Source: Saccharopolyspora shandongensis (GTDB lineage Bacteria > Actinomycetota > Actinomycetes > Mycobacteriales > Pseudonocardiaceae). Taken from it: a stretch of 64,000 bases of DNA. Made by a program: the position numbers and the translations under genes. The first letter of the stretch is position 1; each line of letters begins with the position of its first letter. A model generated the notes under the pieces. The model was not told the origin of the DNA and ran no database searches. It saw nothing but the letters and a program-made list of their open reading frames with translations. Positions 19,024 to 27,652 of this stretch are shown in pieces. The stretch is from contig NZ_FNOK01000033.1 of assembly GCF_900106995.1 (NCBI RefSeq), positions 38,574 to 102,573 of the forward strand. The letters run 5' to 3'.

Positions 19024-19509
19024 ATGCGCGGCGACTCCAAGCCGCCGGCGAATCGCTTCGAGTACGACGCTTCCTCTCGTACAGCCACGGGGCCGACGGC
19101 AAGCTGGCCGCCGACGTGCGGGGCGCGATGCTGCGGATCGAAAGACCGTGGTGGAGGGTCCGCGGCAAGCTCCGCATCTTCCGCGGCACGACCTGCGGCG
19201 CTCGCGCCGCAGGTCGTGCCGGCCAACCCGAAGTCCGCGGAATCCGCGTGGGTCCAGCACGAGGTCCAGTTCTGGAAGGAGCAGGGCAGGGCGAAGTCGC
19301 TGCTGATCGTGCTCACCGACGGCGAGATCCGGCTGACCGCGAGCAGCGAGACCACGATCACGACGGCGATGCTGTGGAACGTGGGAGACCTGCCGGATGT
19401 CGTGGCCCGCGCCACCGAGCTGGCCTGCGCCGCAGCCGGTCCCGGCTTCACCGAGCAGGAGTGGAACGTGCGCGCGCCCGGTTTGCCCTACCGGCGCCTC
19501 TGCCCGTGA
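19024..19509 (+). pseudogene. Broken TIR-domain protein gene
   Basis: Frames in turn spell an actinobacterial TIR (toll/interleukin-receptor) protein: RFEYDA, LSYSHGADGKLAADV, MLRIERPWWRVRGKLRIFRGT, then in another frame ANPKSAESAWVQHEV and KSLLIVLTDGEI. Homologues continue with larger domains that are missing here. Two or more frame changes are required, so no functional product is expected. Confidence 0.55.
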
Positions 19510-19964
19510 CCGGCCTCTGTGGACGCACGCGGTCGGTGGCACCGGAGTTCACCCGACAAGGTAAGCTTTGAGCAGGAGCGCAACCGCGACGGCAGGTATT
19601 CGGCCGGTGACGGGTGCGAGCAGCGCATGAGCCGGGGAGAGTCCCGCGCCCGGATCTTCCGGTAGTGGGGCGGTTCCGCGTTCGTGTCACCTGTCCGAGC
19701 GAATTGGACGGCGGGTCGGATAACGATCCGGGATCGCCGCACGATCTCGTCCATGCCCGGCTCGCGGCGGTCGGTTGGAGCACGGATGATTTGTCCGAGC
19801 CCGTGAGCCGCGGGCCGGAAAGACCGACTGTGCTGGTTGATCCGCTCGATTGCTGACCGAAATGAACTCGTGATGCGTTGCGCGCAACGGAATCCCGTTG
19901 CGCTTCGTCTCTTGAGCAGTGGTCGTTCGTCCAAGGGGACTGACAGAGGACGGGGGAAGTCAGG
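19510..19964. other. Intergenic region
   Basis: About 455 bases between the TIR relic and the small membrane protein gene. I see no convincing gene on either strand; it presumably carries the promoter of the gene at 19965. Confidence 0.4.
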
Positions 19965-20171
19965 ATGTCCGCACCAGGTATCGGCAAGGAATCGCACATC
20001 TCGCTGCCGGATTTCGGCTCGGTGGCCAAGCTGCCGAAGCCGATCAAGGCGCTCGTCTACTTGATCATGCTGTCGGTGTTGACAGTGGCCGGGATCGGCG
20101 CGCTGATGGCCACGATCGCGGTCATCGGCCAGTTGACCGGAGCGTTCGACGTGTTCAGCTTCTTCGGCTGA
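19965..20171 (+). CDS. Small hydrophobic membrane protein
   Basis: A 68-residue protein with a short polar N-terminus (MSAPGIGKESHISLPDFG) and one long hydrophobic segment at residues 29-58, ending FDVFSFFG. The ATG follows a purine-rich GGGGGAAG. An excellent intrinsic terminator follows 14 bases after the stop, so it is a single-gene transcript. I do not recognise the family. It could be a regulatory membrane peptide; a leaderless bacteriocin is possible but no modification or immunity gene is adjacent. Confidence 0.6.
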   Translation: MSAPGIGKESHISLPDFGSVAKLPKPIKALVYLIMLSVLTVAGIGALMATIAVIGQLTGAFDVFSFFG

Positions 20172-20184
20172 GCAGCAGACCGAC

Positions 20185-20223
20185 CGGGGCCGGCGCATCG
20201 CACGGGTGCGCCGGCCCCGTTTT
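20185..20223 (+). terminator. Intrinsic terminator
   Basis: A perfect 13-base stem (CGGGGCCGGCGCA and its complement) with a nine-base loop, followed by TTTT. Confidence 0.9.
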
Positions 20224-20382
20224 CATTCGTCCGAAACCCCCGGTAGTCCACTCGGCGTAACGCCGTGCGCAGCGCATTCGACCGGTTCGACCAATCGATC
20301 CGTAGGCCGGTCGGCGGGTCCACCCGCCAGCTCGAACCCCCCGCGACCTCGCTACGATCGCCGGTATTGCGAAAGCAATCCT

Positions 20383-20457
20383 GGGGCAGTAGCTCAGCAG
20401 GTCAGAGCAGCGGACTCATAATCCGTCAGGTCGTGGGTTCAAGTCCCACCTGCCCCA
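20383..20457 (+). tRNA. tRNA with CAU anticodon (Met or Ile2)
   Basis: A cloverleaf of 75 bases: acceptor GGGGCAG/CTGCCCC with discriminator A, D arm GCTCAGCAGGTCAGAGC, anticodon stem GCGGA/TCCGT with loop CTCATAA (anticodon CAT), and T arm GTGGGTTCAAGTCCCAC. CCA is not encoded. Whether it is elongator Met or lysidine-modified Ile2 cannot be decided by eye. Its 3' half is the integration site of the AICE. Confidence 0.92.
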
Positions 20458-20476
20458 CAAAACACCTGGTGGAACA
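20423..20476 (+). repeat. attL, 54-bp direct repeat
   Basis: The sequence from the anticodon stem of the tRNA through 19 bases past its end is repeated exactly at 34568-34621. The tRNA remains intact at this end. Confidence 0.9.
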
Positions 20477-20523
20477 GGTGCGGGGAAAGGGCAGAGAGAT
20501 CATCTCCACACTTTCCCCACACC

Positions 20524-21699
20524 TTATTCACCGAACCACTCAACCCGGCTCAGGGCGTCGGCCGCCTTGCGGCTCTTGACCCGGCGGCCCATGTAGACGT
20601 CCTGGGTTGTCGAGACCTTAGAGTGCCCCAGCTGGTCGGCGACCTCTCGCGCGGTCAGCCCAGCCTCATCGAGCACGGTCGCCACCGAGCGCCGGAACGT
20701 CCTGAACGTCACCCAGGGATATCCGGCGTCGCTCCGGAAGTCCCGCCAGCGGGCCAGGGTGTTGTGCTTGTCCCGATGGCCGCCCTTGCTGTTCGGAAAG
20801 AGCGGCCCCGAGATCTCATCCGGCTCGATGCCGAACCGCTCCGCCAGTCTGGCCCGACGCTCACGGAGCATGGCAACCAACCAGGTCGGGAGCGCAACAG
20901 CCCGGCCCGAGACCTCGGTCTTGCCGTCGTTGATCATCTGGCCTCTCCCCGTGGCTCTGATCAGGTTGCCAGCCCAATCCACGGTTCCAGCCTCAAGGTC
21001 CAGATGGTGCCAGTGCACTGCAAGGGCCTCACCGGTGCGGAAGCCGGTGCCTGCATACCAACGTACGAGGTCAGGAAGGTCGTACTTGATCGCCGACTCG
21101 CTCTCGTCAAGCTTCGTCAGAAGGTCTCGCATCTCGTCCGACTCGAGTGCGCGCGACGCCTTGCGACGACCTTCGAGCTGCCCCATGTCACGCACCGGGT
21201 TGCGCTGCATCGCCTTGTAGCGGACCGCCAGACCGCAGATTCCCGAGATGATGTTCCGGACAGTCCGCGCTGAGTCCACGCTCTTGTTCTTTCGCACCGA
21301 CTGACACGTCTGGTCGATGCGGAACACTGTGATCTCCCGAAGGCGAAGCTCACCCAGGGCTGGGAGAACGTATGTGTTGAGCCGTCCTCGGTAGGTGTCC
21401 AACGAGGTCGGAGACCGTACGCCCTCCTCCACTGCCTCCTCAAACTCCTTGATCCACAGCTCGGCCGCTTCGCGGAACTTCGAATCAGGAGACAGTCCGG
21501 CGTGCTGCGCCGGGGTCAAGCGGTCCCGCAGCTCTTTCTTGAGCTTCTTCTCCGCCAGACTCTGCGTACGGCCTGATCGCTCCACCGGGCGTGTCACGCC
21601 GTCGTAGTCGCGATACTTCGTCATCGCACGCCAGCCCGTGGCGGTCTCGTAGAAACGGATTTTCCCGTACGTACCGACGTCCAACGGCGGCCGCGGCAT
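20524..21699 (-). CDS. int: AICE tyrosine-recombinase integrase
   Basis: A 391-residue phage-type integrase: an N-terminal arm-binding region, a SAM-like core-binding domain (about 75-175) and a catalytic domain (about 185-380). Catalytic residues visible are R221 (GTGFRTGE), K260, R336, H359 (LGHSK) and nucleophile Y369 (DVYMGR). The usual His of the HxxR box is Arg here (R333-T-F-R336). The start at 21699 is chosen because GAGGGG at the end of xis precedes it; an ATG at 21714 overlaps xis. It integrates the element into the adjacent tRNA gene, next to attL. Confidence 0.93.
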   Translation of the reverse strand: MPRPPLDVGTYGKIRFYETATGWRAMTKYRDYDGVTRPVERSGRTQSLAEKKLKKELRDRLTPAQHAGLSPDSKFREAAELWIKEFEEAVEEGVRSPTSLDTYRGRLNTYVLPALGELRLREITVFRIDQTCQSVRKNKSVDSARTVRNIISGICGLAVRYKAMQRNPVRDMGQLEGRRKASRALESDEMRDLLTKLDESESAIKYDLPDLVRWYAGTGFRTGEALAVHWHHLDLEAGTVDWAGNLIRATGRGQMINDGKTEVSGRAVALPTWLVAMLRERRARLAERFGIEPDEISGPLFPNSKGGHRDKHNTLARWRDFRSDAGYPWVTFRTFRRSVATVLDEAGLTAREVADQLGHSKVSTTQDVYMGRRVKSRKAADALSRVEWFGE

Positions 21700-21703
21700 T
21701 AGA

Positions 21704-21880
21704 TCACCCCTCATCCAGGGACTCGAACCACCGCTCGACGTCGTCGGGCTTGTATCGGACGTACTTGCCGACCCGGCGGCCGGGCGGTCCGTAGCCGCGG
21801 GTGCGCCACTGGTAGAGCGTGCCGGCGGGGACGCCCAGGTAGGCCGAGACCTCGCCGATGCCCCACAGGTTGCGGATCAT
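21704..21880 (-). CDS. xis: Excisionase-like MerR-fold DNA-binding protein
   Basis: A 58-residue winged-helix protein (helix_turn_helix_17/AlpA type): IGEVSAYLGVPAGTLYQWRTRGYGPPGRRVGKYVRY. Such proteins sit directly upstream of int in AICEs and direct excision. The stop lies four bases before the integrase ATG, and GGAAGGAC-type purines precede the ATG at 21880, three bases after the rep stop. The three genes rep-xis-int form one operon. Confidence 0.88.
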   Translation of the reverse strand: MIRNLWGIGEVSAYLGVPAGTLYQWRTRGYGPPGRRVGKYVRYKPDDVERWFESLDEG

Positions 21881-21882
21881 GG

Positions 21883-23421
21883 TCAGTCCTTCCTTTCTTT
21901 GGCGTGGCGGTGTTTGCGTTGTTCTCGCCGGCGTTCGGCGATGGCGGCGGCGAGTTCGCGTTCGGCGGGGGTGTGGTGGCCGACGCTGGTCATGGCCCAG
22001 TCGTTGATCACTGTGATCGTTTCGTCGTCGGTGATGCCGAGTTGGGCGAAGGTGTGTTCGTGCTGGTACTGGCGGCGGTCGTCGCGGATCTGCCGGAACG
22101 GCACCGAGTACTGCCGGGATTTGGTGAGGAAGTGGCCGCGGAAGCCGAGCATGTGTGCCCAGCGGCGGAGCCGGAGCGCATCCAGGGGGTCGGGCTTGTC
22201 GGTGCGCCCGGGGTGGAGGCGGTGGAGGCGGGTGGTGCGGGTGATCTCGCCGCCGTTGTCGCAGGTGTCGCAGTAGCGGGCCCGCTGGCGTTGCTGGCAG
22301 GCGCAGCCCTCGGCCTGGTGGGGGCCGTCGGGGTGGCAGTCCGGGCACGTCACCAGGGCCCCGAGGTCCCATGCGGTCTGGATGATCCGCCGGTGGTGCG
22401 CGCTGACCTGCAGGCGGTCGATGTCGGCCTGGCAGCGGATCCGGCGGTCCGCGGCCTGGGCGGTGCTGGTGCCTTTGGTGGCGTACTTGGCGATGTAGGA
22501 GGCGATCCGGTCATCGCTGATCACACCGCGGTCATCCTCCACTGCGGAGGCGTCGAGGGGGCGGATCGGGCGGATGTCGAGCTGGTCCCCGAATGCCAGC
22601 TCCCAGACGCGGCCGTCAACCTTCGGGGAGGTGATCACGGTGTTGGCGCGCGCGAGCCGGACCGCGTCGGTGAGCACGCCGACCGTGCCCCATCGCGGGG
22701 TCGGGTCGTTCGGTCCATCGGGGCCGTCGAGGCGGATGACGGCGTGGAAGTGGATCACGCCGCGGCGCTGGTATTCGGCGACCTTCGCGAACGACAACCG
22801 CGCGACCTCGCTGAAGGCGCTTTGGCGGAGGCCGGCGGCTTCGGCGAGGTGGCGCTTGAGGTAGGTGGTGAAGCGGTGCCAGAGCGCGCCGGCGTGGGCC
22901 TGCCACAGCACGTGCCCGCGGTAGTCGTAGGTGCCGGGGTCGATCGGCTGCCCGAGGCGGGGGTCGTCGGGGTGGTGGTACTCGCCGCACCGGCACGGGA
23001 TGACCTTCCCGTTCGGGGTGGGGCGGTTGTGGACCGGACCGAAGGATGGGGCGGTGAGGGTCACGAACAGCCGCGGCTTGTCCGCGACCGTCACGGGGAT
23101 GCCTTTGGTGCCGCCGGCGAGCCCGGCGTGGAGCAGGTGGTAGGCGTCGGCGGCGTAGCGGTCGGAGCAGGCGACGCAGACGCTTTCGCGGCGGTTGCCG
23201 CAGGGGACCATGACCTGTCCGGTGCGGTCGGCGAGCACCTTACCGGTGGCGGTGTCCTGGACAGCCCAGGAGCCGGAGAGCCGGATCGGGTGGGTGCAGC
23301 CGCCAAGCCGCTCGATGCTGGTGCGCCACTGCTGGAAGCCGGCGGCGCGGGCGCGGCGCTGCACGCCATCAGTGGTCAGGCGCCGGTAGTCGGTCGGGTT
23401 GATCAGGGCTCTCGGGGGCAA
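21883..23421 (-). CDS. RepSA-like HUH replication initiator
   Basis: A 512-residue protein with several CxxC pairs (CGNRRESVCVACSDRY, CPDCHPDGPH, CDTC) and the HUH signature VIHFHAVIRLDG, followed by YIAKYATKGT with the likely nicking tyrosine. This matches the replication initiator of pSAM2-type AICEs, which nicks a double-strand origin for rolling-circle replication. A TTG start at 23421 is chosen for GGAGGTGG upstream; the frame is open much further but that part overlaps the methyltransferase gene. The origin is probably in or near this gene. Confidence 0.85.
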   Translation of the reverse strand: MPPRALINPTDYRRLTTDGVQRRARAAGFQQWRTSIERLGGCTHPIRLSGSWAVQDTATGKVLADRTGQVMVPCGNRRESVCVACSDRYAADAYHLLHAGLAGGTKGIPVTVADKPRLFVTLTAPSFGPVHNRPTPNGKVIPCRCGEYHHPDDPRLGQPIDPGTYDYRGHVLWQAHAGALWHRFTTYLKRHLAEAAGLRQSAFSEVARLSFAKVAEYQRRGVIHFHAVIRLDGPDGPNDPTPRWGTVGVLTDAVRLARANTVITSPKVDGRVWELAFGDQLDIRPIRPLDASAVEDDRGVISDDRIASYIAKYATKGTSTAQAADRRIRCQADIDRLQVSAHHRRIIQTAWDLGALVTCPDCHPDGPHQAEGCACQQRQRARYCDTCDNGGEITRTTRLHRLHPGRTDKPDPLDALRLRRWAHMLGFRGHFLTKSRQYSVPFRQIRDDRRQYQHEHTFAQLGITDDETITVINDWAMTSVGHHTPAERELAAAIAERRREQRKHRHAKERKD

Positions 23422-23534
23422 TGGTGTCCACCTCCACACAAGAAAGCGGCGGGACACCAGTCCGGATCGATCGGCCCGGTGGTGTCCCGCCGAGCTGGAT
23501 CGGTATGCGGTATTCGGTTGTGGAGCAAGAACTT

Positions 23535-24212
23535 TCAGGCGGCCGCGGTGGCCGGGGTGGTGGCCTCGGCCAGGAGGGCGGCGCCGATGTACTCGGTGAA
23601 GACCGGCGGGATGGCTTCGCGGAGGGTGTCGCGGGTCATCCAGTCGATGCCCATCGCGTCCCGGGCGGCCTGCACGCCGGAGAAGTTGCCGACAACGTGC
23701 ATGAACTCCCCCGGCCGGGGCGGGCGGCCCATCTTCGTCAGTCGCGCCACGTGCTCGGGGTGCGCGGGTGCGGAGAGGGGGAAGTTTGTTTCGAACAACC
23801 GGTGCCGGTACACCTTGAGCTGCGGGAACATGGCGCCGCAGAGCATGACGGGGTTGTGCAGGGGCGCGCCTTCGACGTTCTCGATGACCCACGGCCGACC
23901 GGTCGCAATGAGCAGGTCGCGGGTGGGCGCGATGAGGTCGGGGTGATCGTTGCCGCGGATGCGCTGCGCGTTGGTGAACGCCTGGCACGGCGGGCTGGCG
24001 TGGATCGCGTCGAACTCGTGACCGTGCGCGGCGAGGAATTCCAGGGCGTCGGCCTGGTGGAACTCGAACGGGTAGCGGGGCTGCGGGGCGATGTCGACGC
24101 CGACGACGTCGAACCCGGCGCGGTGGTAGCCCATTCCGGCGCCGCCAGCACACGAGTACAGGTCCAGCAGACGCGGACGGCGACGAGGGAGGGGGCGGGC
24201 GAGGCTGGTCAC
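23535..24212 (-). CDS. Short C5-cytosine DNA methyltransferase
   Basis: A 225-residue methyltransferase with motif I (LLDLYSCAGGAGMG), catalytic PCQ loop at Cys76 (SPPCQAF), motif VI ENV (VIENVEGAPL), motif VIII-like YRHRLFET and a C-terminal motif X-like segment (IPPVFTEYIGAALL). It is far shorter than typical Dcm enzymes and has almost no target-recognition region between motifs VIII and IX. No restriction enzyme is nearby. In a mobile element it could shield transferring DNA from host restriction. GTG start with GGAGGTG upstream. Confidence 0.82.
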   Translation of the reverse strand: MTSLARPLPRRRPRLLDLYSCAGGAGMGYHRAGFDVVGVDIAPQPRYPFEFHQADALEFLAAHGHEFDAIHASPPCQAFTNAQRIRGNDHPDLIAPTRDLLIATGRPWVIENVEGAPLHNPVMLCGAMFPQLKVYRHRLFETNFPLSAPAHPEHVARLTKMGRPPRPGEFMHVVGNFSGVQAARDAMGIDWMTRDTLREAIPPVFTEYIGAALLAEATTPATAAA

Positions 24213-24323
24213 GGTGGCACCTCCTGGGTGTGGGCCCGGCGGGGTGTTCCCGTGAGCCCGTGCCCCGCGGTACGCCCCGCCGAGCCGGTACGGATCAGTG
24301 ATTCGGTTGTGTGGTAACGGTTT

Positions 24324-25232
24324 TCACGTCACGGCGTGGCCGTTGGTGGTGCTGCCGGCGACTTGTGCGGCGATGTCGTCCGGGAGCCGGACAACGGCTT
24401 GCACGTCGGCTGCGGTGAATTCCCGGCCCTCACGGAGTGCCTGGGTGCGGGCGTTGTCGATCGCCTGGATCATTTGCGGCGGCAGCTTCGGGCCCCGCTG
24501 GACTGTCTTCACTACCGCGGGCGGCTCCGGGGCCACGGGCTGTTCCGCTGTGGCCAGCGGTTCGGGCTTCGGTGCCGGGGTCGGTTCCGAGTCTGGTTTC
24601 GGGGTGGCCTCCGGTGTGGCCGGTGGTGCGGGTTCGGGGTCGGGTTGGTGGCGGTCGGCTTCGGCGTAGCCGTTGAGGATGGCTTGCCGGGCGCGGGCCT
24701 GGATGACCGGGATGACCTCGGCCAGCCCGTAGACGATCACCGGGATGATCGCGTGTACCAGCGCCGATCCGGGGTTGAACTCCGTCCAGTTGGTGACCAG
24801 CGGGACGAGTTGCGGGATCACGTTCATGAACAACGTGGCCGCCAGCAAGACCTGCTTGAGCCGGGTCCACCAGGCGTGTTCGAGGTCGATGCCGTGGGAG
24901 AGGATCAGGGCTTCGAAGTTCAGCAGCACGATCAGCAGCCCCGCGAACATCGGTTCTACGGTCCAGGCTGCCCACCAGATCGGATCGGCTGGGGTCGCAT
25001 TGCCGGCGAGGAAGCGCTGGACGCCGGCAGTGGTGAACACCAGCCCGAGGGCGAGGAAGAACCACAGCCCGATCAGGGTGCGGCGGCGGTGGCGCTCGAT
25101 CTCCACCGCCGTGAGGTCGGGGTTTCGGACCAGGCCGCGGAGGCGGGTCGCTTCCGCGATCTGGGCGCGGAGTTTGCCGACCCGCCGCGTCTCGCCCTCT
25201 GGCGCACCCTTCGGGCGTCGGCGCAAGCGCAT
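24324..25232 (-). CDS. SpdB-like membrane protein (DUF2637 type)
   Basis: A 302-residue protein: basic N-terminus, four hydrophobic segments (about 53-72, 86-110, 128-146 and 157-178), then a Pro/Glu-rich linker (PEPAPPATPEATPKPDSEP) and a basic C-terminal region (PQMIQAIDNARTQALREGREFTAADVQ). AICE and plasmid spread proteins of this type help distribute DNA along recipient mycelium with TraB. It lies in the transfer operon, nine bases before the next stop. Confidence 0.75.
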   Translation of the reverse strand: MRLRRRPKGAPEGETRRVGKLRAQIAEATRLRGLVRNPDLTAVEIERHRRRTLIGLWFFLALGLVFTTAGVQRFLAGNATPADPIWWAAWTVEPMFAGLLIVLLNFEALILSHGIDLEHAWWTRLKQVLLAATLFMNVIPQLVPLVTNWTEFNPGSALVHAIIPVIVYGLAEVIPVIQARARQAILNGYAEADRHQPDPEPAPPATPEATPKPDSEPTPAPKPEPLATAEQPVAPEPPAVVKTVQRGPKLPPQMIQAIDNARTQALREGREFTAADVQAVVRLPDDIAAQVAGSTTNGHAVT

Positions 25233-25241
25233 GATCGGCTC

Positions 25242-25433
25242 CTATTCGCTGCTGGGGGTGAACAGGGCGTACAGGCCCCGCACGATCACGATCACCGCGA
25301 TGCCGCCGGCGATGGCGTAACCGGGCCCGGCCAGCAGCCACACCAGCGCCAGAACACCGATGGTCAGCAGTAGCAGGATGAGGACGGTCTTGATCGCGGC
25401 ACCGGTCAGTTCAACGTGGACAACGGGCTTCAT
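25242..25433 (-). CDS. Small two-helix membrane protein
   Basis: A 63-residue protein with hydrophobic segments at about 15-34 and 37-57. The ATG at 25433 follows AAGGAACG. Between traB and the spd-like gene, it is probably a small spread-type protein. No named family recognised. Confidence 0.65.
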   Translation of the reverse strand: MKPVVHVELTGAAIKTVLILLLLTIGVLALVWLLAGPGYAIAGGIAVIVIVRGLYALFTPSSE

Positions 25434-25479
25434 CGGTTCGTTCCTTCCTAGTCGGTTTTCGGGTTGTATTGCTCGGTTT

Positions 25480-26883
25480 TCAGGCGGCTTCGGTTTCGTC
25501 GTCTTCGTCGTGGCCGCGGTGGAGGTGGACCACGTTGGACTCATCGACCGGGCCGGGGGTGCAGGTGCGGACGAGTTCGGTGATGTCGGCATCGGAGACG
25601 TAGCCGGCGCGCACGCGCACGGGGCGGCGGGAGTACTTGTCCACGCGGAACCCGATGCCGGCGTGCTCGTCGTCGGCGGGGATCTCATCGGCCAAGGCAC
25701 CGCGTTGCCGCATGCCATCGCCGAGGACCATGTCGGGGTGGTTCTCGGCGGTGGTGCGCAGGCACACGCGGCGGGTGAACAGGTCCCGGACCGGGACGAT
25801 GTCCTTGGTCGGTTCCTGCACGTAGGCGCAGACCCCGAACAACGGGCCACGGCCCTGGGTCATGACCTCGGCCATGAGCTTGATCGCGGCGCGGGTGATG
25901 CCCGACTCGCCGAGCGCGGTCATCATGGCCAGCTCGTCGATCATCAGCAGCCGCAGCGGCGTTTCCCGGCTCGGCGTGGCCTTCCGCAGCCCTTCCGAGG
26001 CGAGGTAGCGCTGGGTGGCCTTCATGTCGTCGCGGAAAGCTTCGATGACCTCCAGACCGGGCTTGGGTTCGTCGGCGTAGCGGTGGAAGAACTCGCGGTG
26101 AACCCCGGCCTCCATGCCGCCCTTGAGGTCCAGGAAATCCACCTGCACCAGACCGTCCCGGATCGCCGGCCCCATCGCCCGCAGCGGGTTCCAGAACAGC
26201 CCCGCCTTACCCGAGCCGGTCGCGCCGCACCCGAGTAGGTGGTTGCCGCCGATGAAGGGCTCGGTCCAGTCGTTGCCGTGCTCGTCCTCGCCCATGTACA
26301 GCGCCTCAAAGTCCACGTCGGCGGTGTCGGCGGGGATCTCGGCCGGGTCGACGATGTGCTCGAAGGGGTTCCCGCGGACCACGGTCAGCGCGATCACGCC
26401 GGGCTTGACCTTCGTGACCCCCAGCGCGTCGGCCCGCAGCGCCATCGCCAGCTCGTCCTGAGCGTCCTGGAACCGCTTCAGCGACTGGCCGCGGAGGATC
26501 TTGACATACAGGGTGTCGATCGACGGGGACGCCGAGCGGACCCGGATCAGCCGCGGCACCTCCACATGCCCGGTCCTGCGGTTCTCCCTGCCGAACTCGC
26601 AATCGATCATCACCCCACGCCAGCGTCTGCCGATGTAGCGCAGCCAGCGTTGCCGGAACGCCCGCAGCCACGGGGCGGCGTGGCGGTCGAAGGTGGCCGG
26701 GTGCCCGCGGTACCAGGACAGGCCCGCCGCACCCACGCCGGCCAGAACGCCCGCGGTGGTCACCGGGCCCAGTTCGGCCAGGCTCGCGCCCAGCAGCGGC
26801 GGCGTGGCGCTGATGCCGGGGTGGCGTGCCATCCAGCCGGCCGCGCGCCACTCGATTCCCTTGCGGCGAGACTCCTTGCCCAT
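25480..26883 (-). CDS. traB: FtsK/SpoIIIE-type DNA translocase TraB
   Basis: A 467-residue motor protein: hydrophobic N-terminus (about 37-57), Walker A GATGSGKAG (residues 220-228, K226), Walker B LRLLMIDELAMM (D316, E317). The residue after the Walker A lysine is Ala rather than Ser/Thr. TraB hexamers pump double-stranded element DNA from donor to recipient hyphae after recognising short repeats. The ATG at 26883 is used; a GTG one codon earlier is in frame. A terminator separates it from the small genes upstream. Confidence 0.9.
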   Translation of the reverse strand: MGKESRRKGIEWRAAGWMARHPGISATPPLLGASLAELGPVTTAGVLAGVGAAGLSWYRGHPATFDRHAAPWLRAFRQRWLRYIGRRWRGVMIDCEFGRENRRTGHVEVPRLIRVRSASPSIDTLYVKILRGQSLKRFQDAQDELAMALRADALGVTKVKPGVIALTVVRGNPFEHIVDPAEIPADTADVDFEALYMGEDEHGNDWTEPFIGGNHLLGCGATGSGKAGLFWNPLRAMGPAIRDGLVQVDFLDLKGGMEAGVHREFFHRYADEPKPGLEVIEAFRDDMKATQRYLASEGLRKATPSRETPLRLLMIDELAMMTALGESGITRAAIKLMAEVMTQGRGPLFGVCAYVQEPTKDIVPVRDLFTRRVCLRTTAENHPDMVLGDGMRQRGALADEIPADDEHAGIGFRVDKYSRRPVRVRAGYVSDADITELVRTCTPGPVDESNVVHLHRGHDEDDETEAA

Positions 26884-26926
26884 CACTGATCAACTCCAAA
26901 CACCTTGCGGGACAAACAAAAAAAGG

Positions 26927-26960
26927 GGGGCTCGGCTACCGTCATTGGCAGCCGAGCCCC
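26927..26960 (-). terminator. Intrinsic terminator upstream of traB
   Basis: Arms GGGGCTCGGCT and AGCCGAGCCCC pair perfectly; read on the minus strand the stem is followed by a run of seven or eight T. It ends the small-gene transcript before traB. Confidence 0.88.
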
Positions 26961-26980
26961 GGGGTTCGTGCGGTCGCGCC

Positions 26981-27169
26981 CTAGTCGTTCTTGATGTAGG
27001 GGGCGACGTCTTCCAGGTCGACCTTGTAGTTGGCCACCTGGCGTGCCAGCTCGTCGTGTTCCTTGCGGAAACCCGCCGTGCGGACCTGAAGGCCGGACAT
27101 GGCGTCCCGGAGCTTGCTCATCGCCTTGTCGATGTCGCCGATCACGGCATCCACCCGAAACTTCCGCAT
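26981..27169 (-). CDS. Small AICE protein, function unknown
   Basis: A 62-residue, mostly helical charged protein (MRKFRVDAVIGDIDKAMSKL start; ends APYIKND). The predicted coiled coil and its place in a string of small genes suggest an element-specific accessory. No family recognised. It is two bases from the previous gene, in one operon. Confidence 0.6.
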   Translation of the reverse strand: MRKFRVDAVIGDIDKAMSKLRDAMSGLQVRTAGFRKEHDELARQVANYKVDLEDVAPYIKND

Positions 27170-27171
27170 GC

Positions 27172-27438
27172 TCAGACCCTCCATCCGTTGGCGACCAGCT
27201 GCTTTTCCCACTTCACCGTGGAGGCGTGCAGCGTGTTCAGCTGCTCCACCGCCTTGTAGTGAGCGCCCTCCACGTCGTCCTTGTCCGGCACCTGCCACCC
27301 GACCTCTTCGCGCGGCGGCTCGGTGATCTTCTCGTGGAGCTTCTTCGCCTCCTCCAAGATGATCCGGACCGCTTCCAGGGCGTTGTGCAGCTCCTGGTAC
27401 TTGTCCTTCGCGCGGTTGTTCAGCGCCTGGATCTGCAT
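27172..27438 (-). CDS. Small coiled-coil AICE protein, function unknown
   Basis: An 88-residue helical protein (LNNRAKDKYQELHNALEAVR, LEEAKKLHEKI) with a GWQVPDKDDVEGAHY middle. The ATG at 27438 has GAAGGGAAG upstream. WXG-like helical hairpins have similar size but no WXG motif is present. Unknown function. Confidence 0.6.
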   Translation of the reverse strand: MQIQALNNRAKDKYQELHNALEAVRIILEEAKKLHEKITEPPREEVGWQVPDKDDVEGAHYKAVEQLNTLHASTVKWEKQLVANGWRV

Positions 27439-27451
27439 TACTCACTTCCCT

Positions 27452-27652
27452 TCATTCGTTTTCACCGATTTCCTCAACCTGCAAAACCCGGTCGAGCTGG
27501 TAGTGCGCCCGCTGAAGCCCGTCCATCAGCGGCATCAGCTCGTTCCGGTCCGGGAAATCCAGCTCGGTCGCCGATGTGACGATCACGTTCTCGATGTCCA
27601 TCAGGCGCCGCATCGATTCCCGGATGGAGTCGCGAGCTTCCTCATACGTCAT
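27452..27652 (-). CDS. Small acidic AICE protein, function unknown
   Basis: A 66-residue acidic helical protein. Its ATG overlaps the stop of the preceding gene by four bases (ATGA), which supports both genes. No family recognised. Confidence 0.6.
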   Translation of the reverse strand: MTYEEARDSIRESMRRLMDIENVIVTSATELDFPDRNELMPLMDGLQRAHYQLDRVLQVEEIGENE

